Positions 47,482 through 56,297 of a stretch of 64,000 bases of DNA are shown here, piece by piece. How positions within the stretch are numbered: position 1 is the stretch's first letter; the number at the start of each line of letters is the position of its first letter. The stretch is taken from contig FMBT01000408.1 of assembly GCA_900095095.1 (NCBI GenBank), forward strand, positions 1 to 64,000, written 5' to 3'. The notes beneath the pieces were generated by a model, which made no database searches, was not told the DNA's origin, and was given only the letters and a program-made list of their open reading frames with translations. A program made the position numbers and the translations under genes. The stretch comes from Fragilariopsis cylindrus CCMP1102. Taxonomy: Eukaryota > Bacillariophyta > Bacillariophyceae > Bacillariales > Bacillariaceae.

Positions 47482-48798
47482 ATTGACTCTGCTAGCTTAA
47501 TGGGGAATGTGAGGACCTTTGGAACAAAAAGTGCCGCATTTATCCCATCAGAAATCATTGTAACCCTACTTAAAAAAAATTGAGATCTGTGTATATGAAT
47601 CAGGTACAAGCTTCATTGCCTCAGGCCAATTTTACTAACTTATCATTGCTGGAATTTAATTAAGCAAAGGTATGAAAGATTAGCAAATGACAAGTGTGAT
47701 CCTTTGTGGTTCTAGAGATTTATAGTAGGTTACCAGACTAGGATTGATGCAATTTGGAAACCTAACACAGTGCTGTCCATTTAGTTTTTTCATTGAGATA
47801 GTTATAATGGTAGAGAAGATAGAATGAGGTTGAGTGAGTCAGCTGAGGACACCTGAGACAGGCCATGAATGGAGGGTGTGTGTGACTTGTGCGGTGGTGA
47901 ACTATGTGTTTTCTTTGAAGGGCAATGAGAGGTTTCTCTTTGACCTTCCCGGGGGGGGGGGGGGTTCCAAAATTGGAAAAGGAACGACCGGGATTTACTT
48001 TATTGTGGCTTTGCTGGGTAAGATAAAAGATCAAAGATCAAGATATCTCATCTCATTCCACGCTCAAATAATAGAACAAGTTCAGGGGTTTAGGTTAGGA
48101 AAAGTGTTGGCCAACTCTTGAAAAAGAAGCAATAACTTGGTTTCAGGACAGGTCCAGCTATTTTATATAGCCATGAACATTTGTTACATACATCTGACAT
48201 GGATACGGTGCTTGTGTCAATACTTCAGGGAAGTGTTTGAGAAGAGAGACCCAATTCTTTTCCACCACATGTGAAAAGTAAGATGGACATAGTAAAGTGT
48301 TATTATTTGAATCAAACTTGGAGGAGAACCTTTGATACAAGGGCCATAGATATGGGAGTGAATAAAAATGATATACTGTAGATATGATAAACTATTGGAG
48401 TGATGGAAATGGTGGCCAAGTTAAACAATAAAATAACATTATGCTATGATATGATTGTTACGTTGCTCCATTCAAGAGTTACAATCAGGCAATATAAACT
48501 TGTTATTGATATATAATTGTCTAATTATAATAGCGAGAAAGGTTAGTGACATGAGTTAGGACACAGGTATTGAGTTATTTTTTATGGTGTATTCATTCGT
48601 TTCAAAATGCACAAACGAATTCCCGTCTTGTACAATCAAAATAGTAACTATTCTTTGGACGAAAAACAAAAGAGTAAAATCCTTTTAAAATAAAGCACAA
48701 CTCAGTACTACTATTAAAAAAATACGCAGCAAATGGACTAATAAAGGTTGGTACGATAAGTGTTTGGTATCAGAAGATACTCTTACTATCAGACACTT
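47482..48798. other. gene-free 1.3 kb of unlike composition
   Basis: Sequence here lacks the usual Asn/Ser-type microsatellites and is richer in G on the plus strand, with a G14 run at 47951-47964. Two short open frames (47834-48121 plus, 48158-48340 minus) resemble no family I know. Possibly an old insertion; I cannot identify it. Confidence 0.35.
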
Positions 48799-50031
48799 CT
48801 AAAGCCATTCGGATACTGCGTCACGACTCCATTCGTATAACTCATTTTGGTGACGTTCGTTATAGCTCGGGTGGGAAGACTTTACAGTGCCATAAAAGGG
48901 GAAGAAACGTTCGGCAATAAGAAGAAACCCAGCAAATAGAGAGCCCCATAGGTCCCGAATTGGCACCAAAGAATACATCCAAGACTGGTTTAAAAAGGTT
49001 TCCATGCGTTCGATACCCGGTATATTGGTGTTCACATAGAAATCATCCTGATTTTCGGAATGATCATTGTCGTCAAAAATCGCATGCAGGATGGAACTTA
49101 AACCATACCCATCTGCGGGGAACACCGCCATTTTGAAAAGAGTATGCATCCAAGTTCCTTCCTTCGATCCAATTTGTGTTCCAACCCATGCCGGACAGAT
49201 ACTCACTGCAGTTACTCCCGCAGTATGATACCGTTTTTGTAGTGAGCGTGCGTGGTATATTTGTGCCAGTTTGCTATTCGCATATTGTCGTTGACTTTTG
49301 AAGAGGAGGAATCCATGGGAACCACCCGGTACACTCGCAATCGGTGGTGATGATTTTTGCGCGGTATCACCACCACCATCACCACCACCAACCACCAACC
49401 CCAAATCAGATCCATCCACCGCACGATGAAAACTAGAGGATATCTGTACCACCTTTGGCTTCTTCGATGTTCGTATCATCAATGGTAGCAGTTGTTCCGT
49501 CAACAAGAAATGAGATAAGTAATTCACTCCAAACGTCGGTTCATACCCTTGCTTGGTTGTCGTTCGTGTCCACATTCCAGAAAAGCCTGTATGTATGCCG
49601 GCATTGTTGACCAACACATCCAACTGGTTATACCGTTGGAGTATATGTTGAGAGGCAGTAGACACGGATGCTAGATCGTTCAAATCGGCCAACACCGGTT
49701 CGACATTTGGGTTGTCACCAAACAGTCGTTCGAGCTTGGTGGAGGATCTTCCGATCGCTAATACCGTCGCCCCCAAATTGGATAATGTACGTGTTAATTC
49801 CAGGCCAATTCCGGAGGTGGAACCGGTGATGGCAATGACTAACCCACGAAGAGGATATTCCTTGTTTGTTGTAGTGGATGTTGTTGTCAATTCTAGCTCT
49901 TGCATGTATCGTTGCGCGTTGGGGAGATGCGTGTCGTCCCAGTCCAACTCGGGATTAGGGAAGGTGAGAATGAAAGCAGCGAGTGCCACTACGAGACTGA
50001 ATGCACACCATATTGACGATGACTTTACCAT
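48799..50031 (-). CDS. short-chain dehydrogenase/reductase, membrane-anchored
   Basis: 410 aa, single exon. N-terminal hydrophobic anchor (IWCAFSLVVALAAFILTF), then a classical NAD(P)-binding Rossmann fold: VIAITGSTSGIGLELTRTL (TGxxxGIG), LADLNDL, LDVLVNNAGIH (NNAG), VVQISSSFH with the catalytic Ser, and YANSKLAQIYHARSL with Tyr-x3-Lys, followed by SICPAWVGT. It resembles retinol-dehydrogenase/WWOX-type members, but the substrate is open. A second hydrophobic stretch near the C-terminus (DLWGSLFAGFLLIAERFF) may bind membrane. Third codon positions are richer in G and C than in neighbouring genes. Confidence 0.9.
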   Translation of the reverse strand: MVKSSSIWCAFSLVVALAAFILTFPNPELDWDDTHLPNAQRYMQELELTTTSTTTNKEYPLRGLVIAITGSTSGIGLELTRTLSNLGATVLAIGRSSTKLERLFGDNPNVEPVLADLNDLASVSTASQHILQRYNQLDVLVNNAGIHTGFSGMWTRTTTKQGYEPTFGVNYLSHFLLTEQLLPLMIRTSKKPKVVQISSSFHRAVDGSDLGLVVGGGDGGGDTAQKSSPPIASVPGGSHGFLLFKSQRQYANSKLAQIYHARSLQKRYHTAGVTAVSICPAWVGTQIGSKEGTWMHTLFKMAVFPADGYGLSSILHAIFDDNDHSENQDDFYVNTNIPGIERMETFLNQSWMYSLVPIRDLWGSLFAGFLLIAERFFPFYGTVKSSHPSYNERHQNELYEWSRDAVSEWL

Positions 50032-50764
50032 AGTAGTTCACTGTCAGTCTATTAGTACTCTATCGCTAGTTCGTATTGCCTTAAATTGCTGTTGTTGAAT
50101 GAATGAACCTAGTATGTAGACTTCTTCTTTAGGGTTGTGCTGGAGATTGACATCAAGAATTGTGCTGCTGTTCGTTATTCGTAAGTCCCGGATGAGTGAG
50201 TGAGTCTCGATCCTTTCATTTTTTTCGAATAATTGTCAGTTGTTGTTAGAGCATGTAAGAATACTCATGTGCAAACGAGTACTTGTACTGTACTAAAAAT
50301 AACCTATTTATGGTACCTTCAGTCATTTTTGAATCGTAGAAACAAATATATCCATACTGTACATCTAAGACATCATCTGGTATCGTTGAATGAAGGAATA
50401 AATTAAAATAATCAATCATCATCAAAAGAACCATCAATCTATCAACGGCTTGTCTGTAGACCCATATAAAGGCCCAAAGAAACGCATCGACCGTTACGCG
50501 ATACAGTACTAATACTGTAACGCAGTAGGCAGCTCTCACGAACAGAAAGGAGAGTATCTTCAAGTTGCACCTCTTGCGTTACCATCCATATCACCAGCGG
50601 AGGTACAAGTACAAGTACCATTGCAGGAGTAGTGTTTTGTATTGAGATCTAGAGTTGTCATATTTGTTCTTATAATATAGATAAGAACTGTACACGGCTA
50701 CTTTTCATCTATCTCTCATAAACAAGTACCACTTTAGCAGTTACTGTACAGTAAGTATCACACG
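50032..50764. other. divergent intergenic region
   Basis: Between the dehydrogenase (minus) and the PSI-like gene (plus); includes block U2 copy 2 at 50110-50148. No gene seen. Confidence 0.35.
50110..50148 (-). promoter_or_regulatory. shared upstream block U2, copy 2 (dehydrogenase gene)
   Basis: 37 of 39 bases identical to 46790-46828 and 79 bp upstream of this gene's start codon, the same relative position and orientation as for the rhomboid gene. A core promoter or 5' leader duplicated between two unrelated genes is the simplest reading. Confidence 0.5.
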
Positions 50765-52378
50765 ATGACGATGATTGTAATTCTGTTGAAACGATTATTA
50801 TTCGTTGTTGCTACAATTATTGCAACAACTTCAGCAGCACCAGCATCGAAATGCGGAACACAAACAACATGTAGTAAATGTTTTATTGCTAATCCTAATA
50901 AGAATTGTACTTGGATTATAGTAAATAATATAATTGGAAATCCAGTAGGTGCTTGTATTGATGCCGATAATGCTGATAGTCAATGCAATACTGAAATTCA
51001 ATCAGTAAGTAGTAGTCTACTTCCAAGTTGTGCTACTGGTGTGGATGCTGAAAAAAGAGCTGGAATGAAAAAGAAGAAATTGAAACGAAAAAATCAAAAA
51101 ATCTGTAAAAAATTAAAGAAATCGTTTTCAGCTCCACGACCTACTAAATCTGTATCGTGTTCGGATTATTCAGGAAATAATTGTAAAGGTTGTTTATCTA
51201 ATAATTATAAGAAGAAGAAGAAAAATAAAGAAGGATGTTCTTGGGTATCGGACACCAATGCATGTGTTTCTTCCTGTTCATCAACACAACAAGATGTTGA
51301 TTGTACTTTAGGACTGAAGTCTAAAATCTTATCTAAATCGATTTGTAAAGCAATCAAAGTAAAAGAACAGATCAAAGTTAAAAAACTGAATAGTAAATTA
51401 TGTCAATCGAATACGTCACAATTAAATTGTAATGAATGTACTCAAACTAAATTGAAATTACCTAATGGACAAACAACTAAACCAGTCCAACCGGAGTGTA
51501 AATGGTTTCCAGCGATTGGTGGTAGTGGTGGTTCTTGTGATCTTGAATGTACGTCTGAAGGAGACTGCGGAGTACCAATATGTGATGATGTTGATGATGT
51601 TGATGACGATGATGATGATAACCTAGAGGAACAAAATAGTAAATTATGTCAATCCAAGTCACATATAAATTGTAATGAATGTGCTCAAACTAAATTGAAA
51701 TTACCTAATGGACTAACCACACAAGTCCAACCGACATGTCAATGGTTCCCAGCTGAGAAAGATGTGATCACGATTGGTGCTAGTGGTGGATTTTGTAATA
51801 GTAAATGTACGTCTGAAGGAGACTGCGGAGTTACGACATGTAATGTTGATGACCCTGATGATGACCTAGGTGAACAAAATAGTGAATTATGTCAATCCAA
51901 GTCACAATTAAACTGTAATGAATGTACTCAAACTAAATTGAAATTACCTAAGGGACTAACCACACAAGTCCAACCGACATGTCAATGGTTCCCAGCTGAT
52001 AAAGATGTGATCACGATTGGTGCTAGTGGTGGATTTTGTAATAGTAAATGCAACAAAGAAAATGGTGGTTATAGTTGTGGAGTAACGGCATGTGATGCTG
52101 TTAATATTGAGGATATCATTGAACCGACTGTACCTTTACCTCGACTCGGTGAAAAATTTCCACAATACGGTCCCAAAAGTGGTTTGACTGGAAAAGATGT
52201 CAAAGACCAAATATTAGATCAATGGCCAAGAGGAAAATTCGATATCATTATCATCGAAGATGGATCACCTGTAACAAAAGATCTTCGTTTTGATCGTATT
52301 CGTATTTACGTTGAATCTAACGATGATAGAGATGATCTTGGTGATCATCTCGTAATGGATATCCCTCGTGTTGGATAG
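50765..52378 (+). CDS. secreted Cys-rich PSI-like repeat protein with C-terminal potato inhibitor I domain
   Basis: 537 aa, single exon. Signal peptide RLLFVVATIIATTSAAP. Five Cys-rich PSI-like modules: two divergent (CGTQTTCSKCFIANPNKNCTW; CSDYSGNNCKGCLSN) and three close copies starting at about 51389, 51635 and 51878 (pattern LCQS..LNCNECTQTKLKLP ... C.WFPA ... GG.C...C ... CGV..C), with Asp-rich linkers. The last 70 residues match the potato inhibitor I/chymotrypsin inhibitor 2 fold: KSGLTGKDVKDQIL, FDIIIIEDGSPVTKDLRFDR, IRIYVES and a terminal VMDIPRVG. By alignment to barley CI-2 (IVTM-EYRIDR) the reactive bond would be VTK-DLRFDR, so P1 is Lys and trypsin-like proteases are the expected target. 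Confidence 0.8.
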   Translation: MTMIVILLKRLLFVVATIIATTSAAPASKCGTQTTCSKCFIANPNKNCTWIIVNNIIGNPVGACIDADNADSQCNTEIQSVSSSLLPSCATGVDAEKRAGMKKKKLKRKNQKICKKLKKSFSAPRPTKSVSCSDYSGNNCKGCLSNNYKKKKKNKEGCSWVSDTNACVSSCSSTQQDVDCTLGLKSKILSKSICKAIKVKEQIKVKKLNSKLCQSNTSQLNCNECTQTKLKLPNGQTTKPVQPECKWFPAIGGSGGSCDLECTSEGDCGVPICDDVDDVDDDDDDNLEEQNSKLCQSKSHINCNECAQTKLKLPNGLTTQVQPTCQWFPAEKDVITIGASGGFCNSKCTSEGDCGVTTCNVDDPDDDLGEQNSELCQSKSQLNCNECTQTKLKLPKGLTTQVQPTCQWFPADKDVITIGASGGFCNSKCNKENGGYSCGVTACDAVNIEDIIEPTVPLPRLGEKFPQYGPKSGLTGKDVKDQILDQWPRGKFDIIIIEDGSPVTKDLRFDRIRIYVESNDDRDDLGDHLVMDIPRVG

Positions 52379-52902
52379 TATAATAAGTATAAGTATGCGG
52401 GTGATATTTAGACCTAAAAAAGAATGCATTTCGGTCTATTCCTACTTGTTTGTCAATGTGTTTAGTTGTGACTAATATGCCCTGTACCGGGACTGCTTGT
52501 GGTTTCAACCAAGATTGGATAAGATGCTTTATTTAATTAGCACACAATTAATTGCATCCCCTATCTATAGACTAGTAGAGTAGAAGTAGGCAAGGTATAA
52601 TGGCCATGTGATGTGAGGAAACAACCATAATTCTAGGAACAAATTTGGAGTTCCGCTCACCGTAACATCGTCGAGACACGCTCCTCTTGCTGTTGCACCG
52701 GGATCTCGAAGAGGGCAGGGTTTGTTGGTTCGGGATCCATCTATGATCGATCCAGCTAAAAGTATAGAAGATAAGTGTGGTATGTGACTATCCATCGTTT
52801 TATGAGATTTATAACTAATATTGCATTGTTTTTGAGTACAGTAAACAACCGAAGCTCCATAAACAAAGATGGTTTAAAGGTATACGAATCAAATCACTAA
52901 CA
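52379..52902. other. intergenic, convergent
   Basis: 3' regions of the inhibitor gene and of a dehydrogenase. No gene seen. Confidence 0.35.
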
Positions 52903-53883
52903 TCAAGCAATTTCGAATTTTCCGACCGCTTCTTCGCAACCTTCCCATACAATTTTACGGTTGTTCTCATCCAAATCTTGTTTGTGATATTTTTTCTTCT
53001 TGGCTTTACCAAAAAGGCCCCATTTTGGGTCCCAAAATTCGCCATTTGCTTCGACCAATACACATGCAGCTATAATGGGCATAGCTCCGTCTTCAGCGGA
53101 TTGTGCGAGGTATCGAATAAATGCTTCGTCGCCCGTCATGGAAGACGAGTTTTTTTGCAAACCGGTCGCTGCTACTCCTGGTGCGGCAGCTGTCGCAATC
53201 AAACCGGAATCACCAAATTTTTCACCTAATTCTACGGCAAAACAAGTATTGGCTAGCTTGGATTGGTAGTACCGGGCCCAATTGGCGCCCTTGGGCATAG
53301 CGGTATCGTTTCCTCCGAGATCTCCGCCATTTTTGCCCATATACTTAGCGTCCATACCCTTTTTCGCGCTTTTGCGCAAATCCGAGGAGTGCATCGCCAC
53401 AACGGCTTTGCCGCGCAATTCTTGTGCCTTTTTCAACAATGGGTACAGCTCCTTGACCAAGAGGAAATGACTCAACTGATTGGTTTGCATCTGGGTGTCA
53501 TACCCTTGCTTGGTGGCAGTGTCTTCCGTGGCCATAATACCGGCGTTGCAGCAAAGAATATCCAATTCCCCGTATTTTCCTTGGATTGTTTCCACAGCCT
53601 TGCGAACGGAATCCAAATCTTGAAGGTCGCAATCCACGTGTTCGACATTGGTCTTGTTGCCGGCTTCGGCAGCAATTTCACTTTGCACCTTTTTGGCACG
53701 TGCGGAAGGTCGATTCAGCAAAATCACATTCGTGGCGCCCTTTTTGACAAACGTATGGGCCGCAATGTTGCCAGTACCGGTAGTAGTGCCCGTGATGACT
53801 ATTGTCTTGCCTTCCAACGAGGGAAGTTCCTCAACGAAAGCATCATAAAGCTTGGTACTTTTCTTGGATGAAGCTTGACCCAT
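52903..53883 (-). CDS. short-chain dehydrogenase with N-myristoylation signal
   Basis: 326 aa, single exon. Starts MGQASSKKS, a good N-myristoyltransferase site (Gly2, Ser6, basic following), suggesting cytosolic membrane association instead of a transmembrane anchor. Rossmann fold: IVITGTTTGTGNIAAHTF (Gly motif TGxxxGTG, third Gly region altered from GIG), DCDLQDL, LDILCCNAGIMA (CNAG for NNAG), VVAMHSSDL and the catalytic pair in YYQSKLANTCFA. Similar in layout to light-independent retinol-dehydrogenase-like SDRs; substrate unknown. Codon use is clearly more G/C-ending than most of the window, as in highly expressed genes. Confidence 0.88.
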   Translation of the reverse strand: MGQASSKKSTKLYDAFVEELPSLEGKTIVITGTTTGTGNIAAHTFVKKGATNVILLNRPSARAKKVQSEIAAEAGNKTNVEHVDCDLQDLDSVRKAVETIQGKYGELDILCCNAGIMATEDTATKQGYDTQMQTNQLSHFLLVKELYPLLKKAQELRGKAVVAMHSSDLRKSAKKGMDAKYMGKNGGDLGGNDTAMPKGANWARYYQSKLANTCFAVELGEKFGDSGLIATAAAPGVAATGLQKNSSSMTGDEAFIRYLAQSAEDGAMPIIAACVLVEANGEFWDPKWGLFGKAKKKKYHKQDLDENNRKIVWEGCEEAVGKFEIA

Positions 53884-54603
53884 GGTTGCTTATTGTTCCT
53901 GTTTGTTGGTTTGTTTGAAAAAAAAATGAAAAAAGAAAAAAATTGAAAAAAAAGGACGGCAATTTATTGTGTCAAAACCTAAAATTGTTATGTCAAGGAG
54001 CGTGCAACTACCGTACCTGTATCAACAGTCAGAAATTAAATCGAACACTGAAAAGAGGCAATTAACTGGCACGCACCCTGCACACGTCGATATATTATGC
54101 TAATTGAAGAATTAATTATAATGAATGATAAAAAGTAAGATAGATTGCATTATGTACAAAATAATTCAAGATTAATCCCACTTTCTTATTTTATTTATCT
54201 CATCGGATGCAGATCTTATTAATTAAAAACTAGAAGGACAAGAACAGCCATAATTGTGCATTTACAGAACACGGGCACACGTGGTATATTATTAAAAAAG
54301 GCTGTACTTACAGTATTCGCGACCAACTTCAACTTGATCCGCGGTCGGTGAAGCAAATAAGATTAAATAATGATAATGATGCGTAATTCAAATTAATGAT
54401 TCGTTATAAAAGTAATGAATGAAAATTATACGATAGTGGCAGTAATAACTCTCCGGTAGCTTTGTAATCATATGCTAGCCTGCTCTGTGAACCGTTTTAA
54501 CGGTTACGATGACTGAACAAAAAAGTGCAGCTTTGTCGTTGAATGAATCATTCATATAATAATAGAAACATCAATTCATATTATCGTTCGCAGTACTAGT
54601 ACC
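53884..54603. other. divergent intergenic region
   Basis: Begins with A-rich leader sequence of the dehydrogenase; otherwise A/T-rich. No gene seen. Confidence 0.35.
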
Positions 54604-55560
54604 ATGATGACTAGCAAACCGGACGAGGAGCAAGATATTGAGACCGGCGGAGAAGCACCCGCAACCGCGGTAACGAAGAACGACACAACAAATTCATCAG
54701 GCACGGTGGCGGCTGCTGCTGCTGGTGATAACGATAACGAAACAACAGCAGTAGCAACTACAGAAGGCAGCGGCGGCGACGACAAGAAAAAGAGGAGGAA
54801 GAAGAAGAAGAAGCAATCAGCTACATTAGATGGCGAGGGTAGACCGTCTGCGATCACCATGGACGAAGAGGGTACACTTATACCGGCACAAGGAACAACA
54901 ACACCACCGATGATAACACCGCAGGATACGCGGACAATAGCTACAATTAATTCAGGTCTTTCAATCGACCAACAGACAATGACAACAATGATGACTCAAA
55001 TAACAACGCAGTTTAAAGACATGGAGAAAGACAGAATAGTTAGAGAGGAAAGTGGGATCAATCAGATGCGTAAAGACATGGAGAAAGACAGAATAGTTAG
55101 AGAGGAAACTAGGATCAATCAGATGCGTAAAGACATGGAGAAAGACAGAATAGTTAGAGAGGAAAATAGGATCAATCAGATGCGTTTGCCACTCGTAGGG
55201 ATGCTGGTTTCCTCTGTGGTCTTATTGGTGGCGGTGGTGTCGTGGAAAGGTCCACCCATGTGGAAATCCGATGTCTGGCGTGGTTATGCTATTGCCTATC
55301 CGTGTGTGACCCTAGTCATTTCCCTCCTGGGTGTCCTCAAGATGTGTCACAAAGAATTCTATTTGAATAACGGGAAATTCATTCACGTCGTTTTGTTTTT
55401 GTGGAATTTTGTCGGTGCCTGTTTGTTGACCTTTCTCAATCCCTTTACCCAAACTGGGAATGGTTACTTTGCGGCATGGGGGACCGTCGTTTGTGCGGCC
55501 GGTGCCTTAGGTATTCATGATTATCTCGGTTGTAATTGCTACATCGGATGGCGAGGGTAG
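54604..55560 (+). CDS. four-span membrane protein with coiled 19-residue repeats
   Basis: 318 aa, single exon. A cytosolic-looking charged N-terminus (DDKKKRRKKKKK) is followed by three perfect-length 19-residue repeats, KDMEKDRIVREE..INQMR, predicted helical and highly charged, then about four membrane spans: MLVSSVVLLVAVVSW, AIAYPCVTLVISLLGVL, FIHVVLFLWNFVGACLLTFL and YFAAWGTVVCAAGALGI. It ends DYLGCNCYIGWRG. The last residues GWRG come from the junction with a duplicated fragment; the second partial copy shows the probable ancestral end, GCNCIC. No family recognised. Confidence 0.7.
   Translation: MMTSKPDEEQDIETGGEAPATAVTKNDTTNSSGTVAAAAAGDNDNETTAVATTEGSGGDDKKKRRKKKKKQSATLDGEGRPSAITMDEEGTLIPAQGTTTPPMITPQDTRTIATINSGLSIDQQTMTTMMTQITTQFKDMEKDRIVREESGINQMRKDMEKDRIVREETRINQMRKDMEKDRIVREENRINQMRLPLVGMLVSSVVLLVAVVSWKGPPMWKSDVWRGYAIAYPCVTLVISLLGVLKMCHKEFYLNNGKFIHVVLFLWNFVGACLLTFLNPFTQTGNGYFAAWGTVVCAAGALGIHDYLGCNCYIGWRG
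55015..55185 (+). repeat. three 57-bp in-frame tandem units
   Basis: 55015-55071, 55072-55128, 55129-55185; the units differ at only a few bases, so the array is young or kept uniform. Confidence 0.95.
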
Positions 55561-55695
55561 ACCGTCTGCTATCACCATGGACGAAGAGAGTGCTCTTACA
55601 CCGGCACAAGGAACAACAACACCACCGATGATAACAATGTGCGGCCGGTGCCTTAGGTATTCGTGATTATCTCGGTTGTAATTGCATTTGCTAGA
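55546..55695 (+). pseudogene. partial downstream copy of the 54.6-kb gene
   Basis: 55547-55638 repeats 54831-54922 (GATGGCGAGGGTAGACCGTC and following), then the sequence jumps to a copy of 55489-55541 at 55636-55688 and ends with TAG at 55693-55695. The copy lacks the repeats and the membrane spans. It is a leftover of a tandem duplication with an internal deletion; its first bases supply the present stop codon of the intact gene. Confidence 0.85.
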
Positions 55696-55703
55696 CATGG
55701 GTA

Positions 55704-55836
55704 CTTCCTCCGGTCAACGCTTAATTAGGCAATTTGATGAAATTTTCGACCAATTTGCTTCCAACAGTCCCAGTTTTGTAAAGAATTGATATCTTCAACC
55801 GATAGCATGCGGTCATTAAGCGTTGACCGGAGGAAG
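55704..55836. mobile_element. Stowaway-like MITE (Tc1/mariner type), 133 bp
   Basis: Perfect terminal inverted repeats of 22 bp, starting CTTCCTCCGGTCAACGC and ending with its reverse complement, flanked on both sides by TA, the Tc1/mariner target duplication. The terminus resembles the CTCCCTCCGT start of Stowaway elements. The core is non-coding and A/T-rich. It sits just behind the partial gene copy. Confidence 0.85.
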
Positions 55837-55980
55837 TACTATAAATAGTTAGTATAAAACGAATATTGATAATAAAAATTCAAACCTACATGCGAATATA
55901 TTTAAATCCAAGCAGTATAGCGGATACATCTTCATCTGTTTAGGCGTGCCTACAAAGTTGCCAGTCTTCGGCACACTAAA

Positions 55981-56042
55981 TGTATCCATACAAAAACATG
56001 AAATTGCGACTAAATGATGGTGAACGATTTTTCAGTGGTATA
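55981..56042 (+). repeat. 62-bp direct repeat, copy 1
   Basis: Identical to 58633-58693 except for one T in a T run (TTTTT versus TTTT). Begins TGTATCCATACAAAAACATG and ends TTCAGTGGTATA. Confidence 0.9.
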
Positions 56043-56297
56043 GGTTTTCTAATGTCTGCATGATATATTGTTATATTCGCTTTTGTTGAAGTCAGTCTGG
56101 AACATTCATGATCGTTAGCTAATAATCATTTCTAAAAATCTAAGTTAGTCATGCGGGAGTGAAGTTGCTATAAAAAATTATTCACAAAAAAAAGATCGCA
56201 TCATCATAGCGATCAATGATAAAACGACAGAACAGAACACTATTGTACCTACACCACGACAGCGACACATTGCCCAACGAGACGATATAAGTTTACC

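Noticed and set aside
53263-53871. 202-codon plus-strand frame opposite the myristoylated dehydrogenase
   Set aside because: Shadow of the dehydrogenase caused by its G/C-ending codons; the dehydrogenase motifs decide the strand.
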